Shown one piece after another: positions 46,259 to 59,700 of a stretch of DNA of 64,000 bases; within the stretch, counting starts at the first letter, position 1; the number at the start of each line of letters is the position of its first letter. This stretch comes from Asterias amurensis (lineage: Eukaryota; Echinodermata; Asteroidea; Forcipulatida; Asteriidae), in NCBI RefSeq assembly GCF_032118995.1, contig NC_092657.1:11735391-11799390 (forward strand), written 5' to 3'. Position numbers and translations under genes: made by a program. The notes beneath the pieces were generated by a model. The model searched no databases and had not been told where the DNA came from. It saw only the letters and a program-made list of their open reading frames with translations.

Positions 46259-48552
46259 TGTAGCGATTCCCGTCTGGTGGTCACCAGCACAGGACGAGCG
46301 GTAGTCCTGCTGGCACTTGGGGTGAGGTCGTTAAGCAACCGTATATCGCCGCATGTAATAAAAACGTGGGGAAGGGGTCTAGAAACTGGGTATGTTCAGA
46401 CAGCGTACTAACTTAGACCCGAACCGGTCTAACCTTTACGAGCAGCGGGGGGTGGTCGTAAAAATAAAAACCCCTTGCGTTCAGACAGCACAGAGTTAAA
46501 CCCGATCCGGTTTATCTTCGGTTTTAAGAGGTCAAAGTAGACGCGACCCCGTTGCTCTAACATCCGGTTTTATTCATCAGATTCATGCACCGAGTATGCC
46601 GAGATACTGAGTGCCCCATGCCCTGGATGATCATCAGGGCATAATTATTGGATACAAATGGCCAAATCGAACGCGGTAACGGTTTTACCGTTGGGAGGAT
46701 GAGGGCACTTAAAACAAACATGAACACGACTCGATTTTTTTTTTTTAAACAAACAAAATATTGATACAAACCGCCGAGAAAACTCACCAAAATATTGTCC
46801 ATATTCCATGAAACAGAACACGTTTCATTTGTGCGTTTTGTTTTATACCACTGTTTCAGATTTAATCAATACTTTTAGTTTGTACTTCAATCGATTGGAA
46901 GCTGCGATCTCTCAAAAGCTGGTGCCGCGATTTTTATTCCGATTCGTTCATAAACACAACTACACACGTGCAAGTTACGTAAATACATGTACTTCGCAGT
47001 ATTTTCCCAACTTCCCAACAACAACGTGGTGATATTGCTGGCGTAGGGAATTTCCCCTACACACAGCCTCGCGCCCACTGCAGTTCATTCTCCTAGATTG
47101 AAAGTACAGCATGCTAGTAACGGTGACGGCAATAGAAAGGCACATCCACGGGATCGGTGATGGATAACTATGGGATATCAGAGAGTGATCACTATGGGAT
47201 GGCACCGCTGTACATGTGAGAAGCATTAAAAAATATGCTTCTTCGCTGCGCTCGTAGTATACGCATGAAAAACAGTTTCAATTTATTATAGGACACAAAA
47301 AAAGCTTGGAAAATATAATTTTGTTTCAGAATTTAATAAATCATGGGCGTGGGCCTGTGTTAAACTGCATACACCGATCGAGAGGGTTTCGCCAACTCGG
47401 TAAGCGGCAAGAAAGTAATATAAATACTCGGTGCTTTTCAGCATCAGAGGCAACAGAAACCGTATACAAGCACTCCGGGTCCCGGGCGTGTGCATTGAAC
47501 CACACAATGGGTCGTCCGTTGTGAGTTAAAACCGGATGTCATTCTGTCCACACGCAGTGTTAAAAGATAAACCCGAACCGGTTTAGACTTAGACCGCCTC
47601 GCTGGACGGTTTAAGTTTTGGGGTTTAAACCCGATCCGGTCCAACTTTATTTGCGTTCACACGCACAAAAGTTGAACCCGAACCGGTCTAAGTGGACTTA
47701 GACCAACTTTAGTACGGCGTGTGAACGACCTCACTGTAAGAAACTGTTGACTTCCAAGGAGTGAGGGCTGAGACAAGTTACTGATTGACTATTGATCCGT
47801 TTTATTTATTATCTCTACTAAAGCACAGTAATTCCTGATTCCCACTACGTAATCCTCCTTTCCTTAAGGCCAGAAATGGTCCCTTAAGGCAACTGACTAA
47901 ACTTAAGATCACCGAAATCCCTTAAGTAACTGGTAATCCCTTAAGCAACTGGAAAATCCCTTAAGGTAACTGGAACTAACTTAAAGTAACTGAACCGCAT
48001 TTACAGTAAAACCAAAGCTGCCTTTAGGGCCTGATAAAATCCCGAACTCCGAGCACCCAATACAATACACAATAGAATATGCCTTAAGGGCCTGATAAAA
48101 TCCCGGACTCCAGAGCAAACAATACAATGCAATGTGACCTCCTTACGGGAGTGGATTACCGCACGTCTCTACGTCCAACTTGCCATAAATAACACAGAAA
48201 ATAATCCAATAAAACCTACCCCTCGGTTACACAACTGTCGGCACCACGCACCGCAACTCCCGAAGCTCCCCACGCTAGCCCTGCTACTACTCCCAACACG
48301 TGAACACACTAATCACGTCGCCTCCTTAATCCTCCCCGCCAATTGTTAAACACCACTATTGAAAACACGTCTGTACCATCCGCTGTCCAGTCTGCAACTG
48401 CCCGCTACGCACTCTCCACGCACGAGGCAGCAGCGTGCTCCCCATAATGCCCCGCGGCAGCCAGCGCCGCGCCAAACCGCCTTTTTGCGCGCTAAGGGCG
48501 CCTACTCTCGCGCTAAGCCTGGAGCGCCACCGCGCGGTACCATTTCGTTACA
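46259..48552. mobile_element. LTR-like element (TGTAGCG...TTACA)
   Basis: It begins TGTAGCGATTCCCGTCTGG and ends CATTTCGTTACA, with GTAT on both sides (46,255-46,258 and 48,553-48,556). TG...CA ends and a 4-bp duplication fit a solo LTR or a short non-autonomous LTR element. No gag or pol is visible. The right part is C-rich. It contains a second element (46,386-47,736). Confidence 0.55.
46386..47736. mobile_element. hAT-like TIR element nested in the LTR-like element
   Basis: The left end CTGGGTATGTTCAGACAGCG and the reverse of the right end, CAGTGAGGTCGTTCACACG, are similar. Both sides carry ACCCGAACCGGTCTAA words. The flanks TAGAAA and TAAGAAA suggest a short target duplication, but the exact bases are unclear. 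Small open frames inside are not convincing genes. Confidence 0.5.
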
Positions 48553-48799
48553 GTATTAAGTTTCATGTCAGTACATCGTTGCAATAAGAAGTTATGACCA
48601 TTTAAGGTTTTCATTGTTCCAGCTCATTCAACTGGAACCATTGATGCACTCTTTGAATTTTATCTTTTCATAATATGTATCTATACGACAGAAGCAATGT
48701 TTGACTTAAGTTTCAAGTCAGTAAATCGTTGCAATCAGGAGTTATGATCATTTTTTTTTCTTTTCTTTTTTTCAGCTCATTCAACTGGAACCAGTGACA

Positions 48800-50136
48800 G
48801 AGAGATTGATTTTTGTTTAAACAAATTATTTCAAAACTTTAAGATTTAAGTTTGAGTTTGTTTCTTTAAAATCCAGATGTCAATGTTTGACTTTGAGCCT
48901 GAAAAAAAACTTTAACATGTTTTGTATTCCAAAAACTTTAACACTTTTTTTATTCCAAAAACTTTAAAATTGTCTTATTCCAAAAACGTCAACATTATTG
49001 GAAAACATAGCTAAAAACTACAAAAAAAATTACTGCCAAGTATATATAACAATCTCACTTGGGCTTGTACATACCAAAAACAACTCAACTCAAAGACTGA
49101 AACTTAAACCAAAAACTTTAACATTTCCACTGAGTGCGGACGGCCGGACGGACAGACGGACAGACGGACGGACAAAATCGGTATTACATAGGCTCGCATA
49201 CTGCTAAAGCAGCTCGCCAAAAATAGTAAAAATAGATTATTTTGTACTGCTTGTCAGTTTTCATTATTTGTATACAAAATTATAGGCCTATCATTATTTT
49301 ATTCTACACACATTTGTAAAACAAGTGTATAAATCATGTTACATTGTCTGTGATTGAAAGATGTAGGAATACATTTGATGCCTGGTACATGCCTGTGATA
49401 TATTTTTATACAGGAAGTACTGAGGGCGAAGTACTGAGTATACAATGCTATACAGTGCTATCAAACATCTGTGTATATGGGTAAAAAACAAAATTAATAT
49501 ACATTTGATGCTGTTTAAAGATTCACATCCAGAAAGTAGGGTGGGTGGAGGAGGTAAGACTAGACAAAAACATTGCTCTTGTTTAATGATTGTGGCGTTT
49601 TCCCTGATTTCAAGGCATGACATTTTGGTTTGTTTTCTCAACACATAATTTGATCCTCTGTCAGCAGATGAGGCACCAATTCACTTAGTGTAGAAAATGG
49701 TCCACACAAACTGGAATTGCGCATTATGCAATGCGAATGGCGCGCAAAGTGGGTACAATCTGAAACCAAACAATTTGGCTCCAAACAACACACTGTGCGC
49801 TGATTTTGAAGTATTGCCATCCAGCCGCCACAAGATGTAAAAATATCCCTCTAGATGCATTGCAGTATATTTCAAGATTATGTGCAAATCAGTTGGTAAG
49901 AACTCAATTGTGCCCACAAAAACATTGTTTTTCTTTCAATCTCTCTAAAGCTCCCCCAAAAATGCTTGGCGGTTTGATTGCTTTACCATACATTACAGTT
50001 GCAGCTGCCAACAAATTGTGGCCTAGGCATTAAGATACATACAAATACAGAGTTTTATAATATTTTCTCTTCATACCAACATTTTAAACCCCAAAAGATA
50101 TATTGTAAAGCTAACTTTCCAAAATTTCAGTAAATT
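48800..50136. other. Downstream flank of the EGF/SEA gene; SINE tail and low complexity
   Basis: No exon is recognised. AAAACTTTAACA-rich sequence runs to 49,130. (GGAC)n-like DNA lies at 49,136-49,170. 49,340-49,560 shares the words ATGCCTGTGAT, ATACAGTGCTA and GGGTAAAAAACAAAATTAAT with the SINE tail at 63,780-63,880. Confidence 0.5.
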
Positions 50137-50680
50137 TCAGTTTAAGTGAATAATGTTAAAGCCATTGGACCCTTTCGGTACAGAAAAAATTGTTAAAAGG
50201 GACTTAGCAGAAGAACGAAGAGTGCGAGAGGGGGCATAAGGTACAAGGAGATTTGCAATATAAGACGGAGTCAAGCCGAACTGAGATTTAAATGCAATAA
50301 GTAGAATTTGGAATTGAATTCCTTGTCGAATGGATAGCCAGTGAAGTTCCTGCAATAAAGGTGTAATATGATCATGTTTTTTAGATTTTGTTAAAACACG
50401 AGCGGCAGCATTTTGTAAAAGTTGTAGTTTGTGGAGCTGGTGTTCGGTAACTCTGTATAATAGGGAATTACCACTGTCAAGGCGAGAAGTGACCAAAGAA
50501 TGGATGATAGTAGCAGCAGTATTATGTGATAAGGTTTTCCGGATGGTATTAACAGTTCTTAAGTAATAGTATGTCGATTGACAGATTCTGCTGACAAGTT
50601 TATCCATGGATAGTGTGTTATCAAAAATAACTCCCAAATTACGCCCACAAGGTGGGGCGTGAACAGAGGCACTGTTACAC
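50137..50680 (-). pseudogene. CR1/L2-like LINE, C-terminal part of ORF2, in 3' UTR of EGF/SEA gene
   Basis: An open minus-strand frame from 50,637 shows LGVIFDNTLSMDKL, SRICQSTYYYLRTVNTIRK, HSLVTSRLDSGNSLLY, QLLQNAAARVLT, ITPLLQELHWLSI and PSRTLRSS. These are the standard thumb and C-terminal motifs of CR1/L2 ORF2. It ends in TTAAAGCCATTGG near 50,157. It begins about 20-60 bp downstream of the stop codon at 50,698. Confidence 0.85.
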
Positions 50681-50697
50681 TCCAGTCTCCTGTAAGC

Positions 50698-50757
50698 CTA
50701 ATTTCTTCTGTATGCAAGAGGATTCCGTGCCACGAGGCCTGTATCTCTGTCTTCACT
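50698..50757 (-). CDS. Last exon: C-terminal tail SEDRDTGLVARNPLAYRRN, stop
   Basis: Minus-strand acceptor TTATATCTTTCCTCAG, phase 0, then 19 codons and TAG at 50,700-50,698. The frame agrees with the preceding exon. The tail is charged and has a Tyr near the end. Confidence 0.65.
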   Translation of the reverse strand, partial: SEDRDTGLVARNPLAYRRN

Positions 50758-53700
50758 CTGAGGAAAGATATAAAGAAATAAAGAACAGTTAGTTTCAACC
50801 CTTTAAAGACACTGGACAATTGTCTAAGACCAGTCTTTTCACTTGGTGTATCTCAACATAAGAATGCATAAAATAACAAACCTGTGAAAATTGGAGCTCA
50901 ATTGGTTGTCGAAGTTGCGAGATAACAATGAACGAAAAAAAAACCTTTGTCACATGAAGTTGTGCTTTCAGATGCTTGATTTCAAGACCTAAAATTTTGA
51001 GGTCTCAAAATCAAATTCGTGGAAAATTACTTCTTTCTTGATAACTATGTTACTTCAGAGGAAGCCATTTCTCATAATATTTTAAATTATAACACCCCTT
51101 ACAAATATTCTGTCTTTTCATTGGTTTAGAGCACGTCACATGGTATGTCTTAGTTTTACTAGACAGCGGCCGTGAGATCGTTGCATCGTTTGCCGTGTGA
51201 TAGTCTGACGACTATCACACGGCGTGCAGTACCCAGACATCTTTTTACCCACCTCGAACCCAATCAGTTGTGCATCTGTGTATCTGAAACGCGCGTACGA
51301 ACGATACGTGTACGAGGATGATAAATAGTCTGTTGGGGTGTTATAAAACAAATATTGACTGCTTTAACTTGTGCTGCGCCGAGGGAAAATGGAACGGTCC
51401 GGGGATCACCAAGGGAGTCATAGTTTTTACCATAGCACTCGAAGCAGTCAATATTTGTATACTATCAACCTCTCTCCATTACTCGTTACCAAGTAAATTT
51501 TTATGCTAATAATTATTTTGAGTAATTACCAATACGGTCCACTGCCTTTAAGTGCTATGACTGTGACATGCCCCCAACAATCGAACAACATAAGAATTCA
51601 GTTCACGGATTGACCGCTCGGCCACCATGCTTGAAATAGATAGTTTGACTTACCATGGCATCATGATGATACTGTGCCTCCATTCCAGTCACTACATAAG
51701 GCCGTATGAATTCTTGATTTGGGTTCTGGGGATGAGGGAAAAAAATCAAAATCAGTTAAGTCACAATGGAAGCACACTTACTCAAATGCGATAATCTTCT
51801 GTGAGTGCTTCTCTTAATGCTTATTCAAATAAAAACAGTTATGTGTTAAACTATATAGCCACCAGTTGTTTCTAAAATATAAACTTTGATTGGCTATACA
51901 TGTAGTTTTTCCCGTATTTTTTTTCTGGATCCTTCCCTTTATCCCTTTCCCCTCTTTTTTTAAATAAATGGATTTAAGGTCCAGTTTGGATCAAAAGCTA
52001 AAAGGCCATCTACCCTACTCAATATATATATATATATATAAAATCATTTTGATAATGTAAAAAACTGTCTTGTCTAGCAAACTTTGGAGCTGAAAGTCCT
52101 ACGATCTTGTGGATTCGACCCCAAGGTTTGAAATCCACCTGGATGTTTTTCCGCCATTGCTGAAAAGTAAATACGCCCAGCATGAATTGGTAATCGCACC
52201 CAGGGCGCCTCCAACCAACAATGTTGCATTGGTGTTTGTATTGGTTGCAACACACTATGACACCTTTAAATGACCTTGGCAACAGTTGATGTTGTGAGCA
52301 AAACAAAGCTTAGGAAAAGTTAGCTTTGAGCTTCTCGAAACAAATAGCAGGGCATTATGTGAGATCGTCTGTTTTCTTAACAGTAAAGGCTTCATGATGA
52401 CCTCATAAAAACAATTTTCCTGTGGGTGTTAAAGATCTTTTTGGGGTCAAGTTCTGACCCCAAAGTGGCCATGCAATGCATTAACACATCAAGGTACTGA
52501 TTACAAGTTGACTTACTCTCTGTAGGTATGGTGACTGCCACATAACTTGCATGAGTCTGTTCATTCGCCTCTGTGTCTCAGAGTTCTGTGACTCATCTGA
52601 CGAAAGCTGATCACTATAACTATCATCCCTAGCGAAACCCCAGTTTTGTTGATGATCATAATATTGACTTCTCGCTCGGTAGTCTTTTCCAGGTCGACCT
52701 TCTTCATACTGACGTCTCATAAGGATACACATACATAAGAAGAGGGTTGAGATAAGTATGAGGAGGACGAAGCCACCTACAGTAATCAGTGCGATGGCTA
52801 CTGTAGACAGGGGCTCGGCTGAGGAGCAAAAAAACAATAACAGTGAAATTATTACTATTGCAACGACTTTAAATTTGCTATTCATGGACATCTTTCATTT
52901 TCACACAACACTTAGGAAACATGTCATAGAATTATTTCTTAATTAGTTGTATTGGTAAAATGTTTTACCTTACGATGTTATGGCGAATTGTTTAGGGGGG
53001 GACTTACTTTTGTTGATGTGTTTAAATGTTTTTTATTATTATTATTATTTTGTTTTATTTATTATTCAACCTAACTTAAGCCTGGTTCATACTTCATGCA
53101 ATGCGAACACAAAGTTTATTTTGACAACACAGCTCTATTTTGCTGCAAAGTTTTCGTCCTCAGTTGGGCACATCTCAACTCTTCCAAATTATTTGTTGCA
53201 AAATGAGCCAGGCTTTAGCCTGCAAAAATCTGATTTGCCATACTTTTTGGACTATGTAAAGGCCTGGTCATCCTCTTACAGGCCTCGATATCAAGAACGC
53301 ACTCGATTGGTTGAATAAGTGTGGGCGTATTCTGCGTGGAGCAAATAAACCAATGGAATGCGTTCTCTTTGCGTCGTCATCGTTACCACTGCAGTGTACT
53401 TGGCCTAAGTCGCCCCCCAAATAAGTGGCAAGGCATGATGAAGGCGTGATTCTGAAAAGTATTTTGATCTACATGTAACCTGAGTTTCTGAAGATCATTT
53501 AAACAAAATTAAAACAAAATTATAAAGTGAGAAATGCACAGGTGGCTTCGCTTACCATCAGGGGTCTGGGTTGGGGCCTGCGTTGTAGGCTGGGTTGTAA
53601 TTGTCACGTCTGTCTCACACTGATCACCAGTAAAGGAATCCAGACAACTAAAGAAAAACAAAATCAAATGATAGAATCAGAAACTGAATCATGTGTGATA

Positions 53701-56700
53701 TTGATTTGTTTTTCTGAAGGCATTCTTTGCTTACACAGCTAGTGCGGAGTGTCCTTGTGACATTGGTGAAAGTAAGAGCTAGCAATTCTAGTAAGAGCGA
53801 GCAATTCTAGATTGTATCAAATCGAACATTGGTCTCAAGTTATTAGCGTAGACAATAGTGATTTCAAGCGCAGAATTTGGCAGTAAGCAAAGCCATAAAA
53901 TTTGGCCTGGGTTTCATTTTGCCATATACTCATTCATTCAGAATTGTGTACATGTGTCCAATGCCTCTTGACCTGATCTAAACAGGGGGTTTAAAGGTCA
54001 AATATCTTGGAATGTCCCATGCAGGCATACAACTGTAGTTTCACAAAAAAAGAGGATATTAAAGAATTTCAACTATTTTGTAGTTGTATTTTTCAATTAT
54101 TAATGGTAAAAATGGAAAAGTGGCATGCCTGACCATGGGGTGGGGATCCCGATCAGCGGGGTGTGGGTTCAGATCCCGGTCGTGACACTTGCTTTGTAAA
54201 ATTGGGGAGGTAGTGCTTTCTGCTCTACCGGCCAGGCTTCGGATTGATGATACCCAAGCCTACGTCCATATGGACTGTAAAAGGGGTAACCCTGTTTCAG
54301 CCCTAGCAGTAGGTGGCAACAGCCTCTGAAAACAAAACAAAAATTGTAGCCCACACCTTGAAGTGGCCTTCAGGCCTTGAGCGTCTGGCACAAAAAACTA
54401 AAGAAGTAAATAGTTACCTGCAACTGTAGGTAAACATTGGGAAGATGCCAGCTCGGGTACAAGTGCCGCCATTTTGACAGTAGCCAACTGTGCAGGCTAT
54501 GGATGCATCTGATGAATGGACAAAAATAAAATTCAGAAATTATTAAGAGACCTTATAATATGATGTCAACTGTTATTTCTTTTAAATTAAAGGCTGAACA
54601 AGAAAATGAAGAAACATTTTGTGCACCAATTTGCTGTAAGTTTAAGAAGAATTTTTATTGTTCCCCATGAATTCCAAAAACTTAAGAAGCGGAGCACGTT
54701 CAAATAAAAATAAAAAGTTATCATCATTGTTGTTATTGTTATACTTATTTGAGCAATGCTCCGTTTTTGTTTTTTTAATAGTAAGAGCAACAAACAAGTC
54801 ATACCTTGTGCAGTGACGGAATTTTGTCTGATTGGAACTGAATTCCCCATGTCATCAATCAGGTTGGCTTCCAAGGCCAAGACATACACTGTAGCAGCTT
54901 CGGGTGGAATGGTTCCAACAGGGTAGAAAATTGTTGCTGTGACCACTGCGCTGCCATTATGGATCAGCGAACCCGTTACTGATTCAGCCATCAATGTCGT
55001 CGAGTTTTCGTCGAGCCTCCATAAAAGCTGATATAAAATATGAACAATGACAACATATATGAATCAGTTATCCATCCGCCTGATGTGTAGAGAGAAAATA
55101 TTGCGTTAGATTGTACTCAGACTCAATCAACATCTAAGTGACGAAGTGAAAGATAAAATAACAAGCCCGCCAAAACAAAACATCTGGCGCGCTAGGAATT
55201 TTTTTGATTGGTTAAAAACAAAAACAATGTTATACATTGGTTTGGTACTTTAATTGTAATACAGCATGACCCAGAAAATACAGCAATGAGTTTGGGACAC
55301 TATGCAGCACAGGACAAACAACAATTAAATAAATGTGTACAATGTAATGTTACGATGAATACTAGGTCCTTTTGATAAAAGGAATTTTTCTGCTAAGTAA
55401 AACTCGGCAGGATACCATTCACAGATGGTACACTGGTAACATGACATTTTGAGTGGTCTGCATTGTAACAACTATTTTGTTGATACAGTTGCGCTTAGGT
55501 ATAACTCCACAGAATGTCGCGTATGTGACCACACATTGTGATTGAGGTAGTTCATACAGGTTGCATTCACGACTAGGATTGCAATGGTGTTTTCTCCATA
55601 GTATTTCTCTTATAAGTGCACTTGAACTTACCACGCTTTCCATTATTGCGATGAAATTTTTGAATCTAGCTGAAGTTGGGTTGGCAAAGGCAGGAAAGAA
55701 TTCAGTCAACGTTTTGACCACAACTCTTAATGACGGTCGCTCTGGATGAAGTGAATGCAAAAAACAAACCGTTAGGTTTTCGAAAATTTTACCGGTATAA
55801 CCGGCGAGACTCTAGCGGGAAAAAATTGTGGGATAATTTGGCGCGATCCCAGATGGCAGGAATCCCGGTTAGGTTTCGATGGGATTCTGTTTGGACTTTG
55901 GGGTAACTCTAGCTCCTTTGAGTGATATATTTTACCAGGATTCCAGCGAGAAAAACTTGTGGGAGAATTTTGCAGGATTTTGCAGGATTCACATGGTATC
56001 CCGGTGGGAATTTGATGGGATTCCGCTACCGAATCTTAGCAGAATCCCGCCTTAACTTTCTATGGGGTAACTCTATAGCCCCTTTTAGTGATATACTTGG
56101 ATCCTTCCTCCCTCTTCCAAAATAATCCAATACCACAGCTTCTCGAAACTGAAACTGTTGGACCCTATAGGCTGGGTATTTAATACACAGTGGCCCTGAG
56201 CTTACAACATCCTGTAAAGCGTGTCTATCTATCAGTCATAAACGCAAAATTCTTGGCATGCAATTGGGCCCTGACTCCATGTGAAGCTAAATCCATACAA
56301 AGGATTCAGGAAGCACTGGGTTTTGAGCGCAGCAACATAGATGTGAAGCAATAGAAAGAAATAAACCTACGAGTCGGATGAATTCTTGATTACTCTCATA
56401 GTACTCACGTAGACATTGGTCTCCTACTTGAATGTACCCGTCATAAGCTTGGCAGGGACATGTAAAACCATTTTGATTGTTGTGGTCAGGTGAACAATAA
56501 CGTTCGACACCGGTACAAAGACTTGTATCTAGGCAAGGATTAACGACTGAAAGAAAGACAACAAAAACAGACAAGGATGTTTGTAAATGGTGTTTGAAGC
56601 TTCGTGTATAGTGTTAAAAATAAGCAGTAACAACATTATAAACACTAAATAGTAAACTTGCGGGTAAAACCATGTATAATATCTCTTTGAGGGAGTTGGC

Positions 56701-59700
56701 TCTGAAAAGAGACAGTGTGGTTTAGAAGTTTTGAACAGTTTACTTTGCTCATCTTTAGGAGATTGTTTATGAGATGTGGCCAGCTGAGAACAAATAAATA
56801 AACAAATAATTGAAGCATTAATGTTCCCTTTAATTATTAGCTTGTGTTAAAAGTTGCTGCTTGGCGTTCAGTTTTGCTCTCGACGCCTAGCCTTGCTCAA
56901 GGCAGTCGCATTATTCGCTCTGAAAAGACACCGCTGTAAACCCACCCGCATACCCTGTGCGTGGTGCGTGTGATCACACCGCATGACCCACCCGTATACA
57001 CACTGTCACATCGTACGACTACTGTGCACACAAGTCATCCGCACTCGTACCACTAACCGCATGTGCGGAGGCCGTCAGGCCGACAGCCTTGTCGGGTCTG
57101 TAACTTCCGGGTTAAATGTGTTGTATTGAAAAATTTCCTCAAGTGGAAAAAATTGGGGGGGGGGGCTCTCGGATATGCTAGTATGCAGCCATGAATATGT
57201 ATATCTTTCATCAGACCTATCAGACAGCACAGGATGTGAGGCAAATGAATTATTCATTTTGACGTCCAATCACGCACGCCTATCATGCTCGCTGAGCGTC
57301 CGTGCTGGTGGTGTGTGATGTAGACATGTCTCGTCTTTCGCGGGCATTATGGTAATGAGCTGACCGTGGGAACTCTTCGCTTATTATAGTAATGAGGTCA
57401 GTGGCTTTAACACAGACCCTACAAGGCTGTCGGCCTGACGGCCTCCGCATGCGGATAGTGTACGGGGGCATCTTGTCGTGAGATGTTACGCACAGTGAAT
57501 ACGGGTGGATTTTTATACAGCGGCGGTCTTTTTTTCGGAGTGAATTATTCGACTGCCTTGAGCAAGGCTACTCTACGCCTAGCCCCATAAATCGGTCCAA
57601 TCCACTCCGTATCCTTGGCCCCAGCACCACTGATATCAAAACCTTTCGGAAAATCATCTGAAACTCTCCGCATCATGAAACTTACGGATCTAATACTTCA
57701 GAAGTTGCAGATAGCACTATACTTGGAATCGTTCACATAGGTATCACAAATTTTAAGCAAAAATCAAGTAAATTTGTTGTGTGAATTTTCTCAACTAACG
57801 CTCTTTTACCGCTCATGCCGATTGTCCCCCGACCGTGTGCAGATTTTTTTCCCAGGACAAACGTGTTGAATCATCTGCACACGTTCGTCCTGGGAAGAAA
57901 AGATACCCAATCCGCGCTTTGTGTATATAAACATACGGACACGCGTCTGGGAACTATTCTTTGTAGTTCCCAGACGCGTGTCCGTATGTTTGTACACAAA
58001 GCACGGATTGGGGAACCATTCTTTGTAGTTCCAAGACGCGTGTCCATATGTTTGTACACGAAGCGCGGATTGAGTATCTTTTCTTCCCAGGACGAACGTG
58101 TGCAGATGATTCCACACGTTTGTCCTGGGAAAAAAATCTGCGCACGGTCGGGGGACAATCGGCATATCGGCATGAGCGGTAAAAGAGCGTTACTTGAGAA
58201 AATTCACACGCAAAATTTACTTGATTTTTACTAAAAATCTGTGATACCTATGTGAACGATTCCAAGTATAGTGCTATCTGCAACTTCTGAAGTATTAGAT
58301 CCGTAAGTTTCAGATGATTTTCCGAAAGGTTTTGATATCCAGTGGTGCTGGGGCCAAGCATACGGAGTTGATTGGACCGATTTATGTGGCTACTCTACGC
58401 CCAACCCCTGCTCCCATCCCCCTGCTCCATACTCTTTCTTTTTAAGTAAATGTTTTGTTGTTTCAGTCTGTTCATTTACAAACTAGACATCCTGTCACCT
58501 ATCCTATGCTTAAATGAATTATCAATTTTTTACCTGCGCAAGTATCCCCTGAATTAGCCTGAGAACAAACACACTCGCAATTGTCTGCATCAAAGGATGC
58601 TCCATTCATACAACTTGCAGCAGTAATAGGACAAGCTAAAACAAAACAAAAACACATCAATACAAAGTACACGATCCTGGAGAATTGTTAACTATTGAAA
58701 ATTTATATTTAAGCTTCAAGCTGAAAGCATACTATTACAGAGGTGAAAGTAAAGCGCATTAAGACGTTATTGTGAAATGTGCTATGTATATTAACTTGTT
58801 GTTAATATAGTTAAACAAGAACCAAATAAACAAAATTACAAAAGATAAATTTATAAAATCAATACAAAGAACAGGAAACAGGACAGGAGGATAGCTCACT
58901 GTTTACATAAAGTGGTTTTTTTATCTCCTTTTATTATTTTTGACTGGTTTCATTTTCAATATTTTTCTGTTGTGAATCTTAGGGTAACTTTTTCAGGATC
59001 TTCAAATTTTACGTTTTTTTTTTGTTTACTATTGTGATTGAGTGTTTTAAATCAGCTTAATGGGGCTATCATTGGCTTTTAATTTTCTCGATTTGCTGAC
59101 AATACTGCAAAAGATGGATACCGAACTTACTTGAACAAGTTGTTCCGCTCCAGCTCTGAACACAAGCACATTGACATGTTGCACTATCCAATGTTCCACC
59201 ATTTAGGCAGTCAAGTGCACAATCTATAATTACAAATGGACAAAAAGTATGTAGCATTAAACATCTGTATGCTTTCTCCTTGTAGTAGAACCAAGGAATT
59301 CTCTCTTAAAGACAGTGGACACTATTGGTAATTGTCAAAGACCATTCTTCTCACTTGGTGTATCTCAACATATGCATAAAATAACAAACCTGTGAAAATT
59401 TGAACCCAATTGGTCGTCGGAGTTGCGAGATAACTAGGACAGAAAAAACACCCTTGTCACACGAAGTTGTGTGCTTTCAGATGCTTGATTTCAAGACCTC
59501 AAATTCTTAACTTTAGGTCTCAATATCAAATTCGTGGAAAATTACTTTTTTTCTCGAAAACTACGTCACTTCAGAGGGAGCCGTTTCTCACAATGTTTGA
59601 TACTATCAACAGCTCCCATTACTCGTTACCAAATGAGGTTTTATGCTGATAATATTTTTAAGTAATTACCAATAGTGTCCACTGCCTCTAATTGACCATA

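Larger units (their letters stand above)
45536..48800. repeat. ~140-bp tandem repeat, interrupted by insertions
   Basis: Units contain AAGGTTTTCATTGTTTCAGC, CATTYRACTGGAACCATTGA, TCAAGTCAG and GCAATAAGGAGTTWTGACCA. Parts are seen at 45,536-45,632, 46,015-46,258 and 48,553-48,800, with a left remnant at 40,570-40,604. Three insertions split the array: the giant-arm TTAA element, a MITE and an LTR-like element. Confidence 0.8.

Noticed and set aside
52019..52306. 95-codon minus-strand frame as an extra exon of the EGF/SEA gene
   Set aside because: It lies between two exons whose phases already join (52,517 and 51,725), has no good acceptor/donor pair, and its GGCGCCTGGGTGCGATTACC stretch looks like a repeat.
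54587..54994. 135-codon frame read as one coding unit
   Set aside because: Only 54,805-54,994 is exon (SEA domain); the remainder reads past the splice donor into intron.
57806..58234. Overlapping open frames of 100-139 codons on both strands
   Set aside because: They arise from the symmetry of the foldback element; the products are mirror images of one repeated sequence.
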